Assembly: GCA_963665865.2 (NCBI GenBank)
Contig: CAXXWF010000001.1
Coordinates: 2,232,001 to 2,296,000, forward strand
From: PHAA01 sp963665865
GTDB taxonomy: Bacteria; Bacillota; Syntrophomonadia; Syntrophomonadales; Syntrophomonadaceae
Direction: 5' to 3'
Length of the DNA stretch: 64,000 nt
Shown: positions 7,168 to 16,574 of the stretch, in pieces
Position numbering within the stretch: the first letter of the stretch is position 1
How the letters are laid out: each line of letters begins with the position of its first letter
The notes under the pieces: model-generated
Seen by the model: only the letters and a program-made list of their open reading frames with translations
Told to the model about the DNA's origin: nothing
Database searches by the model: none
Position numbers and translations under genes: made by a program

Positions 7168-8796
7168 GTCAGACTGTGTGAAAACTTTCCAGTCGTTATA
7201 CCTCTGAACACCTAATAACACGTTCTTGAGATGGACACAGTGCAACAAAGGCAACGTATGCGGCTGGCCTGGCTTATACTAAGGCCAGCCTTCTTATTAT
7301 TTCTTTCACTCCCAGGATATTAATTACCCTTCGCAGATTATAGGCAAGGAAATGAAGCTTATTTTCTGTTGCTACTGACTTAATTCCTCGTGTTAAGAAA
7401 TAACTGTAACCCCAGATCCTCTTTACCGTCCCGAAGGGATGTTCAACCAGCATTTGTCTTTGTACATATAGTTCTTTGTTGTCCCTGGTTCGTTTATCAA
7501 CCTTATCCAAAAATTCCTGGTTAAGATTCCTCGAAATTAGCCGCCCTTTCTGGCTTTTGGTGCAGCGTTCCTTCATTTCACAGTTGCGGCAGGCTCTGAA
7601 ATTTTTGTAATCTTGATATTCTACATCGTTTACTCTTCTTTTCCGACTGGCATAGAGTATTTGGCCTACCGGACATATATAATGATTCTGTTCTTTGGTA
7701 TATTTAAAGTGCTCCTGGCTAAATTTCGGATCAGGAATGTTAACACTGGGTTTAGGCTTGGCTACATAGGTTTCTATATGGTTTTCTTCGCATTTTATCA
7801 AATCGTTAGTAGAGTAATAACCTTTATCGGCCAGGGCTTTGATCTCTTCTATCTCAAATATTTCCTGGGCTTTGCAAGCCATATCATTAAGGTGACCTTG
7901 ATCGGCCGAGTTATTTATCACTTCGGTATCCACTACTAGTTTGTGTTTTTGATCTACAACTGTCTGAACATTGTAACTGACATCTACACCATTATTATTT
8001 GCTTTCATAAGCCGGGCATCAGGGTCTGTTGTAGAAATCTCCGTTTCTCCGGTGATTGCCATCCTTTCCTGCATGGCGTTGTATTTGGTTTTTCTCTGGT
8101 TAAGCTCCTCGATTCGCTGTTTAATCTCCTCGCGGCTGGGAACATGGATATGGGCTTCACCTTTATCATTGGCATCCAGTTCCTGCAGATAGGTATTTAT
8201 TTTTTCATCTATATATTTAAGCTGCCGCTGTATTTTCTTTTCGTTGAAGTTATTGCGTTTGGAGTTGCTGGCTCTGAATTTGGATCCATCCACAGCTACC
8301 ATTTGTTTGCCGTATAATTCCCATTCTTTGCACAACCGGCTGAAGTTTTTAAAAACATTTTTTATTGGTTCTTTATTATCTTTGCGAAAATCTGCTATGG
8401 TCTTAAAGTCGGGCTTCAATTTGCGCAGCAGCCATACTAATTCTAAGTTTCTACCTGCTTCTGTCTCGAGTCTTCTGGATGAACGAATCCGATTCATATA
8501 TCCATAAATGTACAGTTTCAGAAGATCTTGCGGATTATATGGCGGGCGGCCAGTATCCTTAGGTTCAGTTTTTAAAAAGCCCAGTTCCGCCAAATTCAGT
8601 GTGTTAACATATGCTTCAATAACCCGCACCGGATTTTCTTCACTTATATAGTCATCTACAGCTTCAGGAAAAAGGGTGATTTGATGCCGATCTTCGCCGT
8701 GTATATAGGCCATGCTTCCACCTCGCTATCACCCTTTATATTCGACTTTTATATCATTTTTCCCTTTTCTGTGACCCGACTTTTCACACAGTCTGA
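7168..8796 (-). mobile_element. IS1182-family insertion sequence
   Basis: About 1.63 kb element bounded by a perfect 17-base terminal inverted repeat: GTCAGACTGTGTGAAAA at 7168-7184 and its complement at 8780-8796. It carries one full-length transposase gene. The flanks outside the ends (GGTGGGACAA at 7150-7160 and TTGTCCCACC at 8803-8812) are themselves complementary, so the element sits inside a palindromic repeat. No clear direct target duplication longer than three bases is visible. Confidence 0.85.
7274..8713 (-). CDS. IS1182-family transposase
   Basis: Transposase of 479 residues that appears intact. The N-terminal part (residues about 40-115, NPVRVIEAYVN and GRPPYNPQDLLKLYIYGY) is the DUF772-like domain of IS1182/IS5-group elements, and the central and C-terminal parts hold a DDE-type RNase H fold with VAVDGSKFRA, LADKGYYS and a late EHPFGTVKR segment providing the expected acidic residues. 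A cysteine cluster (CRNCEMKERC) lies between them, as usual for this family. SD GAGGTGG lies four bases before the ATG. With intact ends and an intact frame the element may be active. Confidence 0.92.
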   Translation of the reverse strand: MAYIHGEDRHQITLFPEAVDDYISEENPVRVIEAYVNTLNLAELGFLKTEPKDTGRPPYNPQDLLKLYIYGYMNRIRSSRRLETEAGRNLELVWLLRKLKPDFKTIADFRKDNKEPIKNVFKNFSRLCKEWELYGKQMVAVDGSKFRASNSKRNNFNEKKIQRQLKYIDEKINTYLQELDANDKGEAHIHVPSREEIKQRIEELNQRKTKYNAMQERMAITGETEISTTDPDARLMKANNNGVDVSYNVQTVVDQKHKLVVDTEVINNSADQGHLNDMACKAQEIFEIEEIKALADKGYYSTNDLIKCEENHIETYVAKPKPSVNIPDPKFSQEHFKYTKEQNHYICPVGQILYASRKRRVNDVEYQDYKNFRACRNCEMKERCTKSQKGRLISRNLNQEFLDKVDKRTRDNKELYVQRQMLVEHPFGTVKRIWGYSYFLTRGIKSVATENKLHFLAYNLRRVINILGVKEIIRRLALV

Positions 8797-8857
8797 CGTC
8801 CCCTTGTCCCACCGTGATCCTATGTTATTATTATCCTATGTTATATTCGCCCTAAAT

Positions 8858-10531
8858 TTAGACTTCAAACCAACTGCCCCCAATAAATTCCCTTAGAATC
8901 GAATTGGGCGGTACGTTGGTGGACGGAATTACACGAAAATAGCTTAGGAATCGCAGGAGACGACTCGCTTCCACGTGCTCGGGGTACTCATTGCCTATTG
9001 CCTCCAGCAAAGGTTCAACATAAAGTTTTAAGACGGACAATTCATATACCAATGATGAGTTAAACATAACATCAGCATTTTCTTGAAAGGGAAATATGTT
9101 TTTATCCTCGCCCCTTCGCACCGAAGGCCAGCACTTTATGGTATTAAGAGCAGAGTATCCCCTGGTGCGGCTGTCTCTAATTATCCGCCGAATCAGACGG
9201 CTGTCGGTAGTTGGTATGCGGTTGCTGTAATCGACATTTAACTGGGTCAGAGCACTAATGTAAATTTTAAACTTGTTGATCAATGGTATGCGCCAGGTCA
9301 GACGCTCATTAAGCCCATGAATCCCTTCAATGATAATAGGCTCTCCCGGAGGCACTTTCAGCATAATACCCCTTTTTTCACTCATGCCGGTTTTAAAATT
9401 ATATATGGGTATTTCTACTTCCTCTCCATCTATCAAGCGAGCCAGGTGATCGTTAAATAAATCGAGATCTAATGCTTCCAGGGCCTCAAAATCATAATTC
9501 CCATATTCATCCTGTGGCGTACGGCTGCGATCCACAAAATAATTATCCAGGGAAATGGATACCGGATGGCGGCCATTGACCCTGAGTTGAATCAGCAAAC
9601 GCTGCGCAAAGGTGGTTTTGCCAGATGATGAAGGCCCCGATATTAATACCAGCCTGATACTACGATTAGCACATATAGTATCTGCTATATAGGCTATCTT
9701 TTTTTCATGCAGGGCTTCGTTTACCCGGATTATATCGTCAACTTCGCCTTTGGTAATAATCTCATTCAAAGCCGCCAGATGTGGTACATGCAGCATTTCT
9801 GCCCAGTCCTTGGCTTCCTGGTGAATCATGGCCAATTTTTTTTGTTCATGATATGGCTTCAGCAACTCAATATCATCTTTCTCCGGGGTTCTTAAAATCA
9901 TACCCGGCGAAAGGTAGAGCAGCTTGAATTTATCAAGTATACCCGTTCTATAAACCATGTAACCATAAAAATATTCTTTAAAGCCATCCAATTCATAAAC
10001 ATGAGCAGCTTCCTTATCCCGATAGCGGAGAAGTTTAACTTTATCCTCCTGCCCCTGCTGAGCAAAAATGCGCCGGGCTTCCTCATTCTCGATCAGGTAT
10101 TTATTGATGGGCAAATCCTGGGCAACTATGGCCCGCATCCGTTCCTGTATTTGTTCTATTTCAATATCGGTGGTAGGTTGGCCAACAAACTCGCAGAATA
10201 AGCCATTTGATAGGGTGTGCTTTATCATCATAGTACGCTCGGGGAATAAGTCCCGACAGGCCTTGATTAATAAAAAGGTTGCACTGCGGCGATATATCCT
10301 TAAACCTGCTTCCATAGAAGTATCGACCAGTTCCACTGTACAATCAATATCTAATGTAGTTTGAAGATCTCTTATGGTGTTACTGATTATTCCCGCGACT
10401 ATAGGATATGGCCATTTATTGCCAATACCAGCAATCAAGTCGCCCAACCGTGATCCCCTTTCAGCGTGAAATGAACCTACTCCGTTAATTGTCACATTTA
10501 TAGTTTCGCTGCTGTGGTTTGGAATCGTCAT
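8858..10531 (-). CDS. TGS-domain nucleoside (uridine) kinase-like protein
   Basis: Protein of 557 residues with an N-terminal TGS-like/threonyl-tRNA-synthetase-like part (residues 1-270) followed by a P-loop kinase of the uridine kinase/phosphoribulokinase family. Walker A GPSSSGKTTF begins at residue 299; SLDNYFVDR shortly after resembles the substrate-binding DDFY segment of uridine kinases, and IPIYNFKTG and IIIEGIHGLN are also typical. Fusions of this kind are common in Clostridia and are usually annotated as nucleoside kinase; the physiological substrate is not established. SD GAGGGGAGAG precedes the ATG. It stands alone between the IS element and the GGDEF-EAL gene. Confidence 0.8.
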   Translation of the reverse strand: MTIPNHSSETINVTINGVGSFHAERGSRLGDLIAGIGNKWPYPIVAGIISNTIRDLQTTLDIDCTVELVDTSMEAGLRIYRRSATFLLIKACRDLFPERTMMIKHTLSNGLFCEFVGQPTTDIEIEQIQERMRAIVAQDLPINKYLIENEEARRIFAQQGQEDKVKLLRYRDKEAAHVYELDGFKEYFYGYMVYRTGILDKFKLLYLSPGMILRTPEKDDIELLKPYHEQKKLAMIHQEAKDWAEMLHVPHLAALNEIITKGEVDDIIRVNEALHEKKIAYIADTICANRSIRLVLISGPSSSGKTTFAQRLLIQLRVNGRHPVSISLDNYFVDRSRTPQDEYGNYDFEALEALDLDLFNDHLARLIDGEEVEIPIYNFKTGMSEKRGIMLKVPPGEPIIIEGIHGLNERLTWRIPLINKFKIYISALTQLNVDYSNRIPTTDSRLIRRIIRDSRTRGYSALNTIKCWPSVRRGEDKNIFPFQENADVMFNSSLVYELSVLKLYVEPLLEAIGNEYPEHVEASRLLRFLSYFRVIPSTNVPPNSILREFIGGSWFEV

Positions 10532-10649
10532 GAGTCTCTCTCCCCTCTGATAGTAGTATTATTATATACTATTTACTACGACTGTAATGAGGGCAGTTGA
10601 TAAAGTATTCCTGGTTTTGGCAACAAAAACATAACTCTTTGGGGTACTT

Positions 10650-13037
10650 TTAAAGGTTGGGCGTCTGCAAATTTAACGAATCATTAGGATTACTAAAATG
10701 ATGAGTTAAACTATTTACAGATGGATGATTGTAGACTTCATAGCAACTTCCCTGAATTGACTTGGCCACTTTTTTAACATCGGCAGCAACCTCACCGAGT
10801 TCCAAATGATTTTCGTAATCCTTAAATTCATTACTTACTCCGGCGATAGAGATGCTCATCATCGGAAATTTAGTGTGGCTGCCGTGCCGGTCTGAAGCTA
10901 TGATGTAACCCTGCTGCAGGGTATTGAGATCATAGAAATTAACAATCCCTTCATCAAATAATTCAATAACTCTATCTGCAATAGCAGCAGCCCGGTCGGG
11001 GGTAGTAACCACCAAAAAGTCATCTCCCCCTACATGCCCGATTAAATCATTAACATTACCATTTTCCAAAACCGAATTAGTAATAATCTGAGCCAGGAAT
11101 ACCAAGGCTCTATCTCCTTGCTCAAAACCAAACCGATCGTTAAAAGCCTTAAAATTGTCTAAATCAAAATAGAGTATCATCATCTTTCTCTTGCTATTGT
11201 TTAATTCCTTTATGATGCGTTCAGTAATACACCGATTGCCTTGTAAACCCGTTAGAGGGTTGGAGTCTTTGGCTTGTTCTACATTTAGTTTAGCCATGGC
11301 GCTTAGCAGCGTGGCAACCGAGACAATGCCATAATATCGGTCATCGCGGGTAATGACGAGATAGTCATTTATACCGCTGTCCAGTCGGCGCGATACCATT
11401 CGGGAAGCATCTTCTAGAGGGGTTTTCCAGGATATGATCAGCGGGTCAGGGTCCATAAATTCAGAGACTGATCGTTTGATGAATAAGTCATATCCGTATC
11501 TGGTACCCAGCATGGCAAACAATCTGTCGCGCATGACCAGACCAACCGGTATCATGTTATCGCATATTACTACACCGTTCATGCTCTTGTTCTCTCTAAA
11601 CATATCCACCACCTCCCCCACTAATATTTCTGGACCAATATGATTACTATAGGTCACAATGTCACCGATTTTATTCTGGATGGAATAGGGATTATTCTTA
11701 TACTCTGCATAACAAATCTGAATTTGCTCACGTACCTGCACATTCACCTCCGGCACAATAGAACCCGGACGTGCTAAGAAAAATCCCTGGCCGAAATCAC
11801 ATCCATTATTGCTCAGTACTTCTAATTCCTCTAGGGTTTCAATTCCTTCCGCAATGATATGGGCGTTTATCTTAGAGCAAAAGTCCACAAATGTTTCCAT
11901 CATGGCTCTCTTGATCGGCATTTTATCAATATTTCTTACCAGGGACATATCCATCTTTACAAATTCCGGGCTCAATTCGGCAATGGCCTGTAGGCTGGAA
12001 TAACCAGCACCGGCATCGTCAATGGCAATTAAAAATCCCTGGTTACGGTAGTAGCGTAGGGCTTCCCGCAGATTGGCATAATTTTCGATCTCACTTCTTT
12101 CGGTCAATTCCAGGACCACTTTGCTAAAATCGATACCATGTTTACGCAATACTTGTTGGATATGCCCCTGATGGTAATTTAACGTGTTTAATACCAGAGG
12201 ATTAATGTTTAAAAACAGATAATTATTCCCCAGTCCAGCTACTGCATTAGCCACCGCCAGACTGTTGCATAATTCCTCCAGTTCCAATAAACAATTATAT
12301 CTATCCGCCGCGGAAAATAACTGAGCCGGGTACTCGTAAATCGTGCTCTCCGGACCTCGAGACAGAGCCTCGTACCCCTTAATATCCCCTGTTCTTAGCG
12401 AGACAATAGGCTGATAAACAGTTCTAATTTTTTCTTGGCTGATAATATGGCGCATCAGTTGCCAGTCTGAGTGCTCACTGGCGCTAATATAGTTTTTAGC
12501 TGCGTAGGTCGCTTCCTTCAGACTCTTATATATCTGTGATTCGATATGGTAACCAGGTATATTGCTAATATCGGTATAGCCTACATGCAATTTAAGAAGC
12601 TGATTAAGTTCTATAGAACGTATGGAATTATTTACTGCTTCTTCAAATGTATTTTTCATATTCACATACTCCTGCTGATAACCATTCATATCTTGAGGAG
12701 CATCAACGAATATCAGAAAATCGTCTCCCCCCAGACTGCATACGCTGTACTTTTGTCGGAGCCCGCCAAAACTAACAGGTAAATCACGGAGGGTTTTGGC
12801 CACCTTCCTGAGCACATGATCGCAAATTTCACGACCATATAAAGCCTCGATGGCTTTAAAGTTTTCTATGTCCAGGTAGATTAAGCCCAGTTTAGATTTG
12901 CTAAGGTGATCTTCCAGCAGGGGGAAAATAGTCACCAAGTTAGGTAAATCCGTCACCCTATCATTAGCCAAAACAGTAGGCGTATGTTTAAATTTATAAA
13001 GGTTCATTAGTCGATCCATTTGTTTTAATAGTTGCAA
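10650..13037 (-). CDS. GGDEF-EAL-CBS-GGDEF cyclic di-GMP turnover protein
   Basis: Cytoplasmic protein of about 795 residues with four modules; numbering here is from an upstream in-frame ATG at 13076. GGDEF domain 1 (residues 40-200) has GGDDF at 116-120. The EAL domain (210-440) has YEALSR, NINP, LELTER, AIDDAGAGY, KMD and IAEGIETLEE, so the phosphodiesterase residues look complete. A CBS pair spans about 470-595. GGDEF domain 2 (605-770) has FDLDNFKAFND and GGDDF at 683-687. The start is placed at TTG (13037) because GGGGGTGA lies seven bases before it, while the ATG at 13076 has no SD. Likely a bifunctional c-di-GMP enzyme whose CBS pair senses a nucleotide; net activity cannot be read from sequence. 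Confidence 0.9.
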   Translation of the reverse strand: MQLLKQMDRLMNLYKFKHTPTVLANDRVTDLPNLVTIFPLLEDHLSKSKLGLIYLDIENFKAIEALYGREICDHVLRKVAKTLRDLPVSFGGLRQKYSVCSLGGDDFLIFVDAPQDMNGYQQEYVNMKNTFEEAVNNSIRSIELNQLLKLHVGYTDISNIPGYHIESQIYKSLKEATYAAKNYISASEHSDWQLMRHIISQEKIRTVYQPIVSLRTGDIKGYEALSRGPESTIYEYPAQLFSAADRYNCLLELEELCNSLAVANAVAGLGNNYLFLNINPLVLNTLNYHQGHIQQVLRKHGIDFSKVVLELTERSEIENYANLREALRYYRNQGFLIAIDDAGAGYSSLQAIAELSPEFVKMDMSLVRNIDKMPIKRAMMETFVDFCSKINAHIIAEGIETLEELEVLSNNGCDFGQGFFLARPGSIVPEVNVQVREQIQICYAEYKNNPYSIQNKIGDIVTYSNHIGPEILVGEVVDMFRENKSMNGVVICDNMIPVGLVMRDRLFAMLGTRYGYDLFIKRSVSEFMDPDPLIISWKTPLEDASRMVSRRLDSGINDYLVITRDDRYYGIVSVATLLSAMAKLNVEQAKDSNPLTGLQGNRCITERIIKELNNSKRKMMILYFDLDNFKAFNDRFGFEQGDRALVFLAQIITNSVLENGNVNDLIGHVGGDDFLVVTTPDRAAAIADRVIELFDEGIVNFYDLNTLQQGYIIASDRHGSHTKFPMMSISIAGVSNEFKDYENHLELGEVAADVKKVAKSIQGSCYEVYNHPSVNSLTHHFSNPNDSLNLQTPNL

Positions 13038-13315
13038 GAAGTATTCACCCCCGATATTTTCTACTATTATCGACATAAATATACTTATTAATAGTTTATA
13101 TTAAGCCAAGCAAGTAAAATGTTAGCAGGGCTTTTGTTTCCAATTCGTAATCAATGGGTAAATAGAATGTAAATCTCAAAAATAAAAAGAATCATCCTTA
13201 ATAAACGATCCCCGAATCTCTGTATTGGCAGATATTCTTTAACATAAATTGCATTTTTTATTTGCCTTAAATCTGCAACATAAATTACAGTCTTAACAAC
13301 CACTCGTTCCTGACA

Positions 13316-14260
13316 TCATTCCCCATTGACCTCAATTTCCCAATCCTCTTCTTCTAGGGGACTATTGCTGATTGACTGGAATGATGCCCAGGATCTTTTA
13401 TCCAGCAGTGGATTTATTGAATTGGCCTCAATTTGCCAGTAGGTCTTTTGGGCAGTAGTAGTGATTACAATATTTTTACGAAATTCCCGGTTCGAATCAT
13501 TAAAAATCATGCTAAGACTGACGCTAAATGTATTGCCGGTGATACTCCTAATATTATCAGCTTTAATATTCACAATATTATCTAAGTTTTTTAGCAAAGG
13601 TTCAATATCTACATCGGAATTTATTAACTTCGCTGCAATGTTGAGCTCATGTTGGTCAACTGCGGTAAAAAATACCGCTATAATCTCAGCTGGGGTCAAT
13701 TCCTCCAGTTGTTGATCTAACACATTGGCTGCCTTCCAGATCATCATTTGATGAGCCAGGTCAACTTTTTTACTGCCATGGGTTTTAGAATCCTTGAAAT
13801 GAATGCAAAAATGACCATCGAAATTATTTTCCTTGATTGCCCCCTGCCCATGTGGCATTCCGTTCATCGAAGCCGCTATTCTTTGTCCATTTTTCAATTG
13901 GATGATTACTGCCTTACGTTTCCAAGCCCATTTACCTTCATAGATGCTTTTCATAATTGCTGTGTCGTCAGCAGTAAGAGGTTGGACATCGACATGATTA
14001 TAACCGCCCCTCCTCTGCACCTGAAATTGCATTCCGGTATCAAAATCAATGACGGCAGCAGTGTCATATTTAGGAAATACCTTATTAACCCCATCCCAGC
14101 TTATCAATTCACCATAAGGTATGGCCTTATCTAAATCTGATATTTGTCCTTCCGGGTTATCAGTGATTAACTTAAACACCATCATTATTAGAATAATTGC
14201 TAAAAAAGTACCGCTTATCAGCCAAATTATCATTTTTCGGGCGCGAATATCTAGCAGCAA
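13316..14260 (-). CDS. Membrane-anchored protein of unknown function
   Basis: Protein of 314 residues with one N-terminal transmembrane helix (about 10-29) and an otherwise soluble, probably extracytoplasmic body. Residues 72-182 carry a dense set of conserved-looking residues: RRGGYNHVDVQPLT, then WAWKRKAVII, AASMNGMPHG, and GHFCIHFKDS followed by THG. The His residues and single Cys suggest a metal site or thiol enzyme, but the spacing does not match the L,D-transpeptidase motif (SHGCxR). The remaining part (about 190-300) looks like a separate mixed alpha/beta domain. The start is TTG with AGGGGG eight bases upstream. I do not recognise the family; cell envelope or sporulation function would be a guess. 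Confidence 0.6.
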   Translation of the reverse strand: MLLDIRARKMIIWLISGTFLAIILIMMVFKLITDNPEGQISDLDKAIPYGELISWDGVNKVFPKYDTAAVIDFDTGMQFQVQRRGGYNHVDVQPLTADDTAIMKSIYEGKWAWKRKAVIIQLKNGQRIAASMNGMPHGQGAIKENNFDGHFCIHFKDSKTHGSKKVDLAHQMMIWKAANVLDQQLEELTPAEIIAVFFTAVDQHELNIAAKLINSDVDIEPLLKNLDNIVNIKADNIRSITGNTFSVSLSMIFNDSNREFRKNIVITTTAQKTYWQIEANSINPLLDKRSWASFQSISNSPLEEEDWEIEVNGE

Positions 14261-14349
14261 AACAAAACCCCCTTTACAGCATTTATATTTGCCAAGGAGG
14301 CTTAATTATTCCGTATAGTTTTGAAGTTAACAGATGAGGTCGGAAGAAG

Positions 14350-14520
14350 AACGATAGACGCTGATTGCGCAGACCCTTCGGGCGCGGACTAACGCTGATT
14401 TCTTTCATCAATTCTATAGAAGAGAATTGTGATAAATTTTGCTATTATGATCGGGTAAAAAATGATAAAAGGTCCGCGGTAATCATAAAAGTCCGCGACC
14501 GTCCGCGTCTATCGGAACGT
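14350..14520. repeat. Imperfect inverted repeat at the 3-prime end of pheT
   Basis: ACGATAGACGCTGATTGCGC and GGCGCGGACTAACGCTGATT at 14351-14400 are mirrored by GTCCGCGGT, GTCCGCGACC and GTCCGCGTCTATCG at 14472-14514. The inner copy overlaps the last bases of pheT and supplies its TAG stop (CGATAGACG). Probably a dispersed palindromic element. Confidence 0.6.
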
Positions 14521-16563
14521 TGCCCCTATTTGAGTGCTCAGTCCGTTGCGTATCTCATCCATACTCAGGTTGACCTCCGCTTCGGTGAGGGTTTTGGCAG
14601 CGGATTGAAAAGTCATCTTAAAAGCCATGCTCTTACAGCCGAGGGAAACCTGCTCTCCGGCATAGATATCAAATATAACAATGTTTTGCAGTAAATCCCC
14701 GCCCTGTTTTCGTATCACTTCCAGGGCCTGAGCCGCTTTGGTTCCCTCCTCGACAATGATTGCCAGGTCTCTTTCCACTGCCGGGTAACGGGTAATCTGC
14801 TCCATCATCACCCTCTGCTGGGTCAATTCGAATAATGTTTCCATATCGAGTTCAACTGCACAAGCACGTGGTTTAATATCAAAGTTCTGTCTGACCAGTG
14901 GATGAATCTCTCCTATTACCCCCAGAGTTTTACCATTACACATAATAACAGCCGATCTGCCCGGATGATATCCCGGCGCTTCTGTTTGTTCCCAGCTTAA
15001 CTCAACTATACCTAACTTGAAGAGCAGGTTTTCTATTATCCCTTTTAGGTAATAGAAGTCCATTTCTCTTTCTTGTTTCAGCCAATTGGTTTCCAGTTTA
15101 CCAGCTACCACTGCCCCTAGTTTTAATATTTCCAGGGGTTGCCCTGCTTCCCGCGGATAAAATACTGAGCCCATTTCAAAGAACGCCAGGCTGCTATTTT
15201 TACGCGCCAAATTGCGGCTCACCGTATCCAGGAGCCCCGGTAAAATGAAAGTGCGCATTACGCTCTGTTCCTCCGATAAAGGATTGGCTACCCTGATTAC
15301 GTCACGCAGTTTACTTTCGGCGGCTAGCTGCAGCATATCAAAATAACGCGGACTAACGAAACTATAGTTTATTATTTCATAGAAGCTGCCGCTCATAATT
15401 TCTTTAATCTGATCTTTAAACATCTGGTACTTGGTTAAACCTCCATGCGTAGTATCACCATAGGGCAGTACCGCCGGGATATTTTCATAGCCATGCAGAC
15501 GGGCAACTTCCTCTATCAAATCCACTTCGATTTCTATATCGGGCCGATAGGAAGGAATCGTCACTAGTAAATTACCGTCCTGGTCCTGCCAGTCAAATTT
15601 GAGTCTCTGTATGTAATCTTCTATTTGATCCGAACTTAGTGACGTTCCCAGAAGATAATTTACGCGCTCCGGTCTTAAAATAATCTGACTGAGAAAGGCA
15701 GGCTCAGGGAAACAATCAGCTATGCCAGCCACTATCTGACCTTCGCCCAGTTCATGTATCAAGGCCGCAGCTCGGTTAACCGCATAAATAACCCCGTTAA
15801 TATCCGCTCCCTTCTCAAAGCGCATCGAGGAATCACTTCGCAAAGCCAGTTTACGAGCGGTCTTACGTATGTTGGTTCCTTTGAAGCAGGCGGATTCCAG
15901 TAAAACGTTGACGGTCTGTTCACTTATTTCGGTATTCTGTCCTCCCATAATGCCAGCCAAGGCTACAGGCCTGCCATTATCGGTTATAAGCAGCATCTCC
16001 GGGTCCAGCACCCGTTCCACATCATCCAGAGTTACAATTTTTTCGCCCAGCTCGGCCGGTCGCACTATGATCCGTTTTGCATCGCTTAATAAATCATAGT
16101 CAAAGGCGTGCAGGGGCTGATTACTTTCTAACATAACATAATTGGTTATATCAACAATATTATTGATAGGACGAATCCCCGCGCTTAGCAATCGAGTCTG
16201 CATCCAATCCGGTGAAGGCTTAATTTTCACATTCTTGACCAGACGCGCGGTATAGCGGGGACAAAGGTCAGGATCAGCAATTTGCACCGCGATGTGATTT
16301 TGAATTTTTTCAGAACTTTCATTTATATCAATTTCAGGTATTCTAATATCGGTTCCGTTTAAGGCCGCAATTTCCCGAGCCAGGTTTATAATTCCCAGGC
16401 AATCGCCACGGTTTGGGGTTAGATCCAATTCCAGAATGCTGTCTTCATTATCTTTTTCCACCCCTTCAATGGCAATTCCGGCCATTGTCAGGCGGTGGGC
16501 CACTTCTTCCGGTGTCCAATTGAAATCCACATAATCTTTCAACCAATTTATTGAAACTCCCAT
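14509..16563 (-). CDS. pheT: Phenylalanyl-tRNA synthetase beta subunit, short form
   Basis: Beta chain of the (alpha-beta)2 enzyme that charges tRNA-Phe. It has 684 residues, whereas bacterial PheT is usually near 800. The deficit is localised: residues 1-38 are the normal B1 start, but LDLTPNRGDCLGI follows at residue 47, where full-length proteins first have the tRNA-binding OB-fold domain B2 of roughly 110 residues. The B3/B4 editing region (KTARKLALRSDSSMRFEKG), the B5 and synthetase-like domains and the C-terminal ferredoxin-fold anticodon-binding domain (ERDLAIIVE to the end) are present. SD GGAGG lies before the ATG, and pheS ends 11 bases upstream. A repeat supplies the stop codon. 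Confidence 0.95.
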   Translation of the reverse strand: MGVSINWLKDYVDFNWTPEEVAHRLTMAGIAIEGVEKDNEDSILELDLTPNRGDCLGIINLAREIAALNGTDIRIPEIDINESSEKIQNHIAVQIADPDLCPRYTARLVKNVKIKPSPDWMQTRLLSAGIRPINNIVDITNYVMLESNQPLHAFDYDLLSDAKRIIVRPAELGEKIVTLDDVERVLDPEMLLITDNGRPVALAGIMGGQNTEISEQTVNVLLESACFKGTNIRKTARKLALRSDSSMRFEKGADINGVIYAVNRAAALIHELGEGQIVAGIADCFPEPAFLSQIILRPERVNYLLGTSLSSDQIEDYIQRLKFDWQDQDGNLLVTIPSYRPDIEIEVDLIEEVARLHGYENIPAVLPYGDTTHGGLTKYQMFKDQIKEIMSGSFYEIINYSFVSPRYFDMLQLAAESKLRDVIRVANPLSEEQSVMRTFILPGLLDTVSRNLARKNSSLAFFEMGSVFYPREAGQPLEILKLGAVVAGKLETNWLKQEREMDFYYLKGIIENLLFKLGIVELSWEQTEAPGYHPGRSAVIMCNGKTLGVIGEIHPLVRQNFDIKPRACAVELDMETLFELTQQRVMMEQITRYPAVERDLAIIVEEGTKAAQALEVIRKQGGDLLQNIVIFDIYAGEQVSLGCKSMAFKMTFQSAAKTLTEAEVNLSMDEIRNGLSTQIGATFR

Positions 16564-16574
16564 GCTGTCACCTC

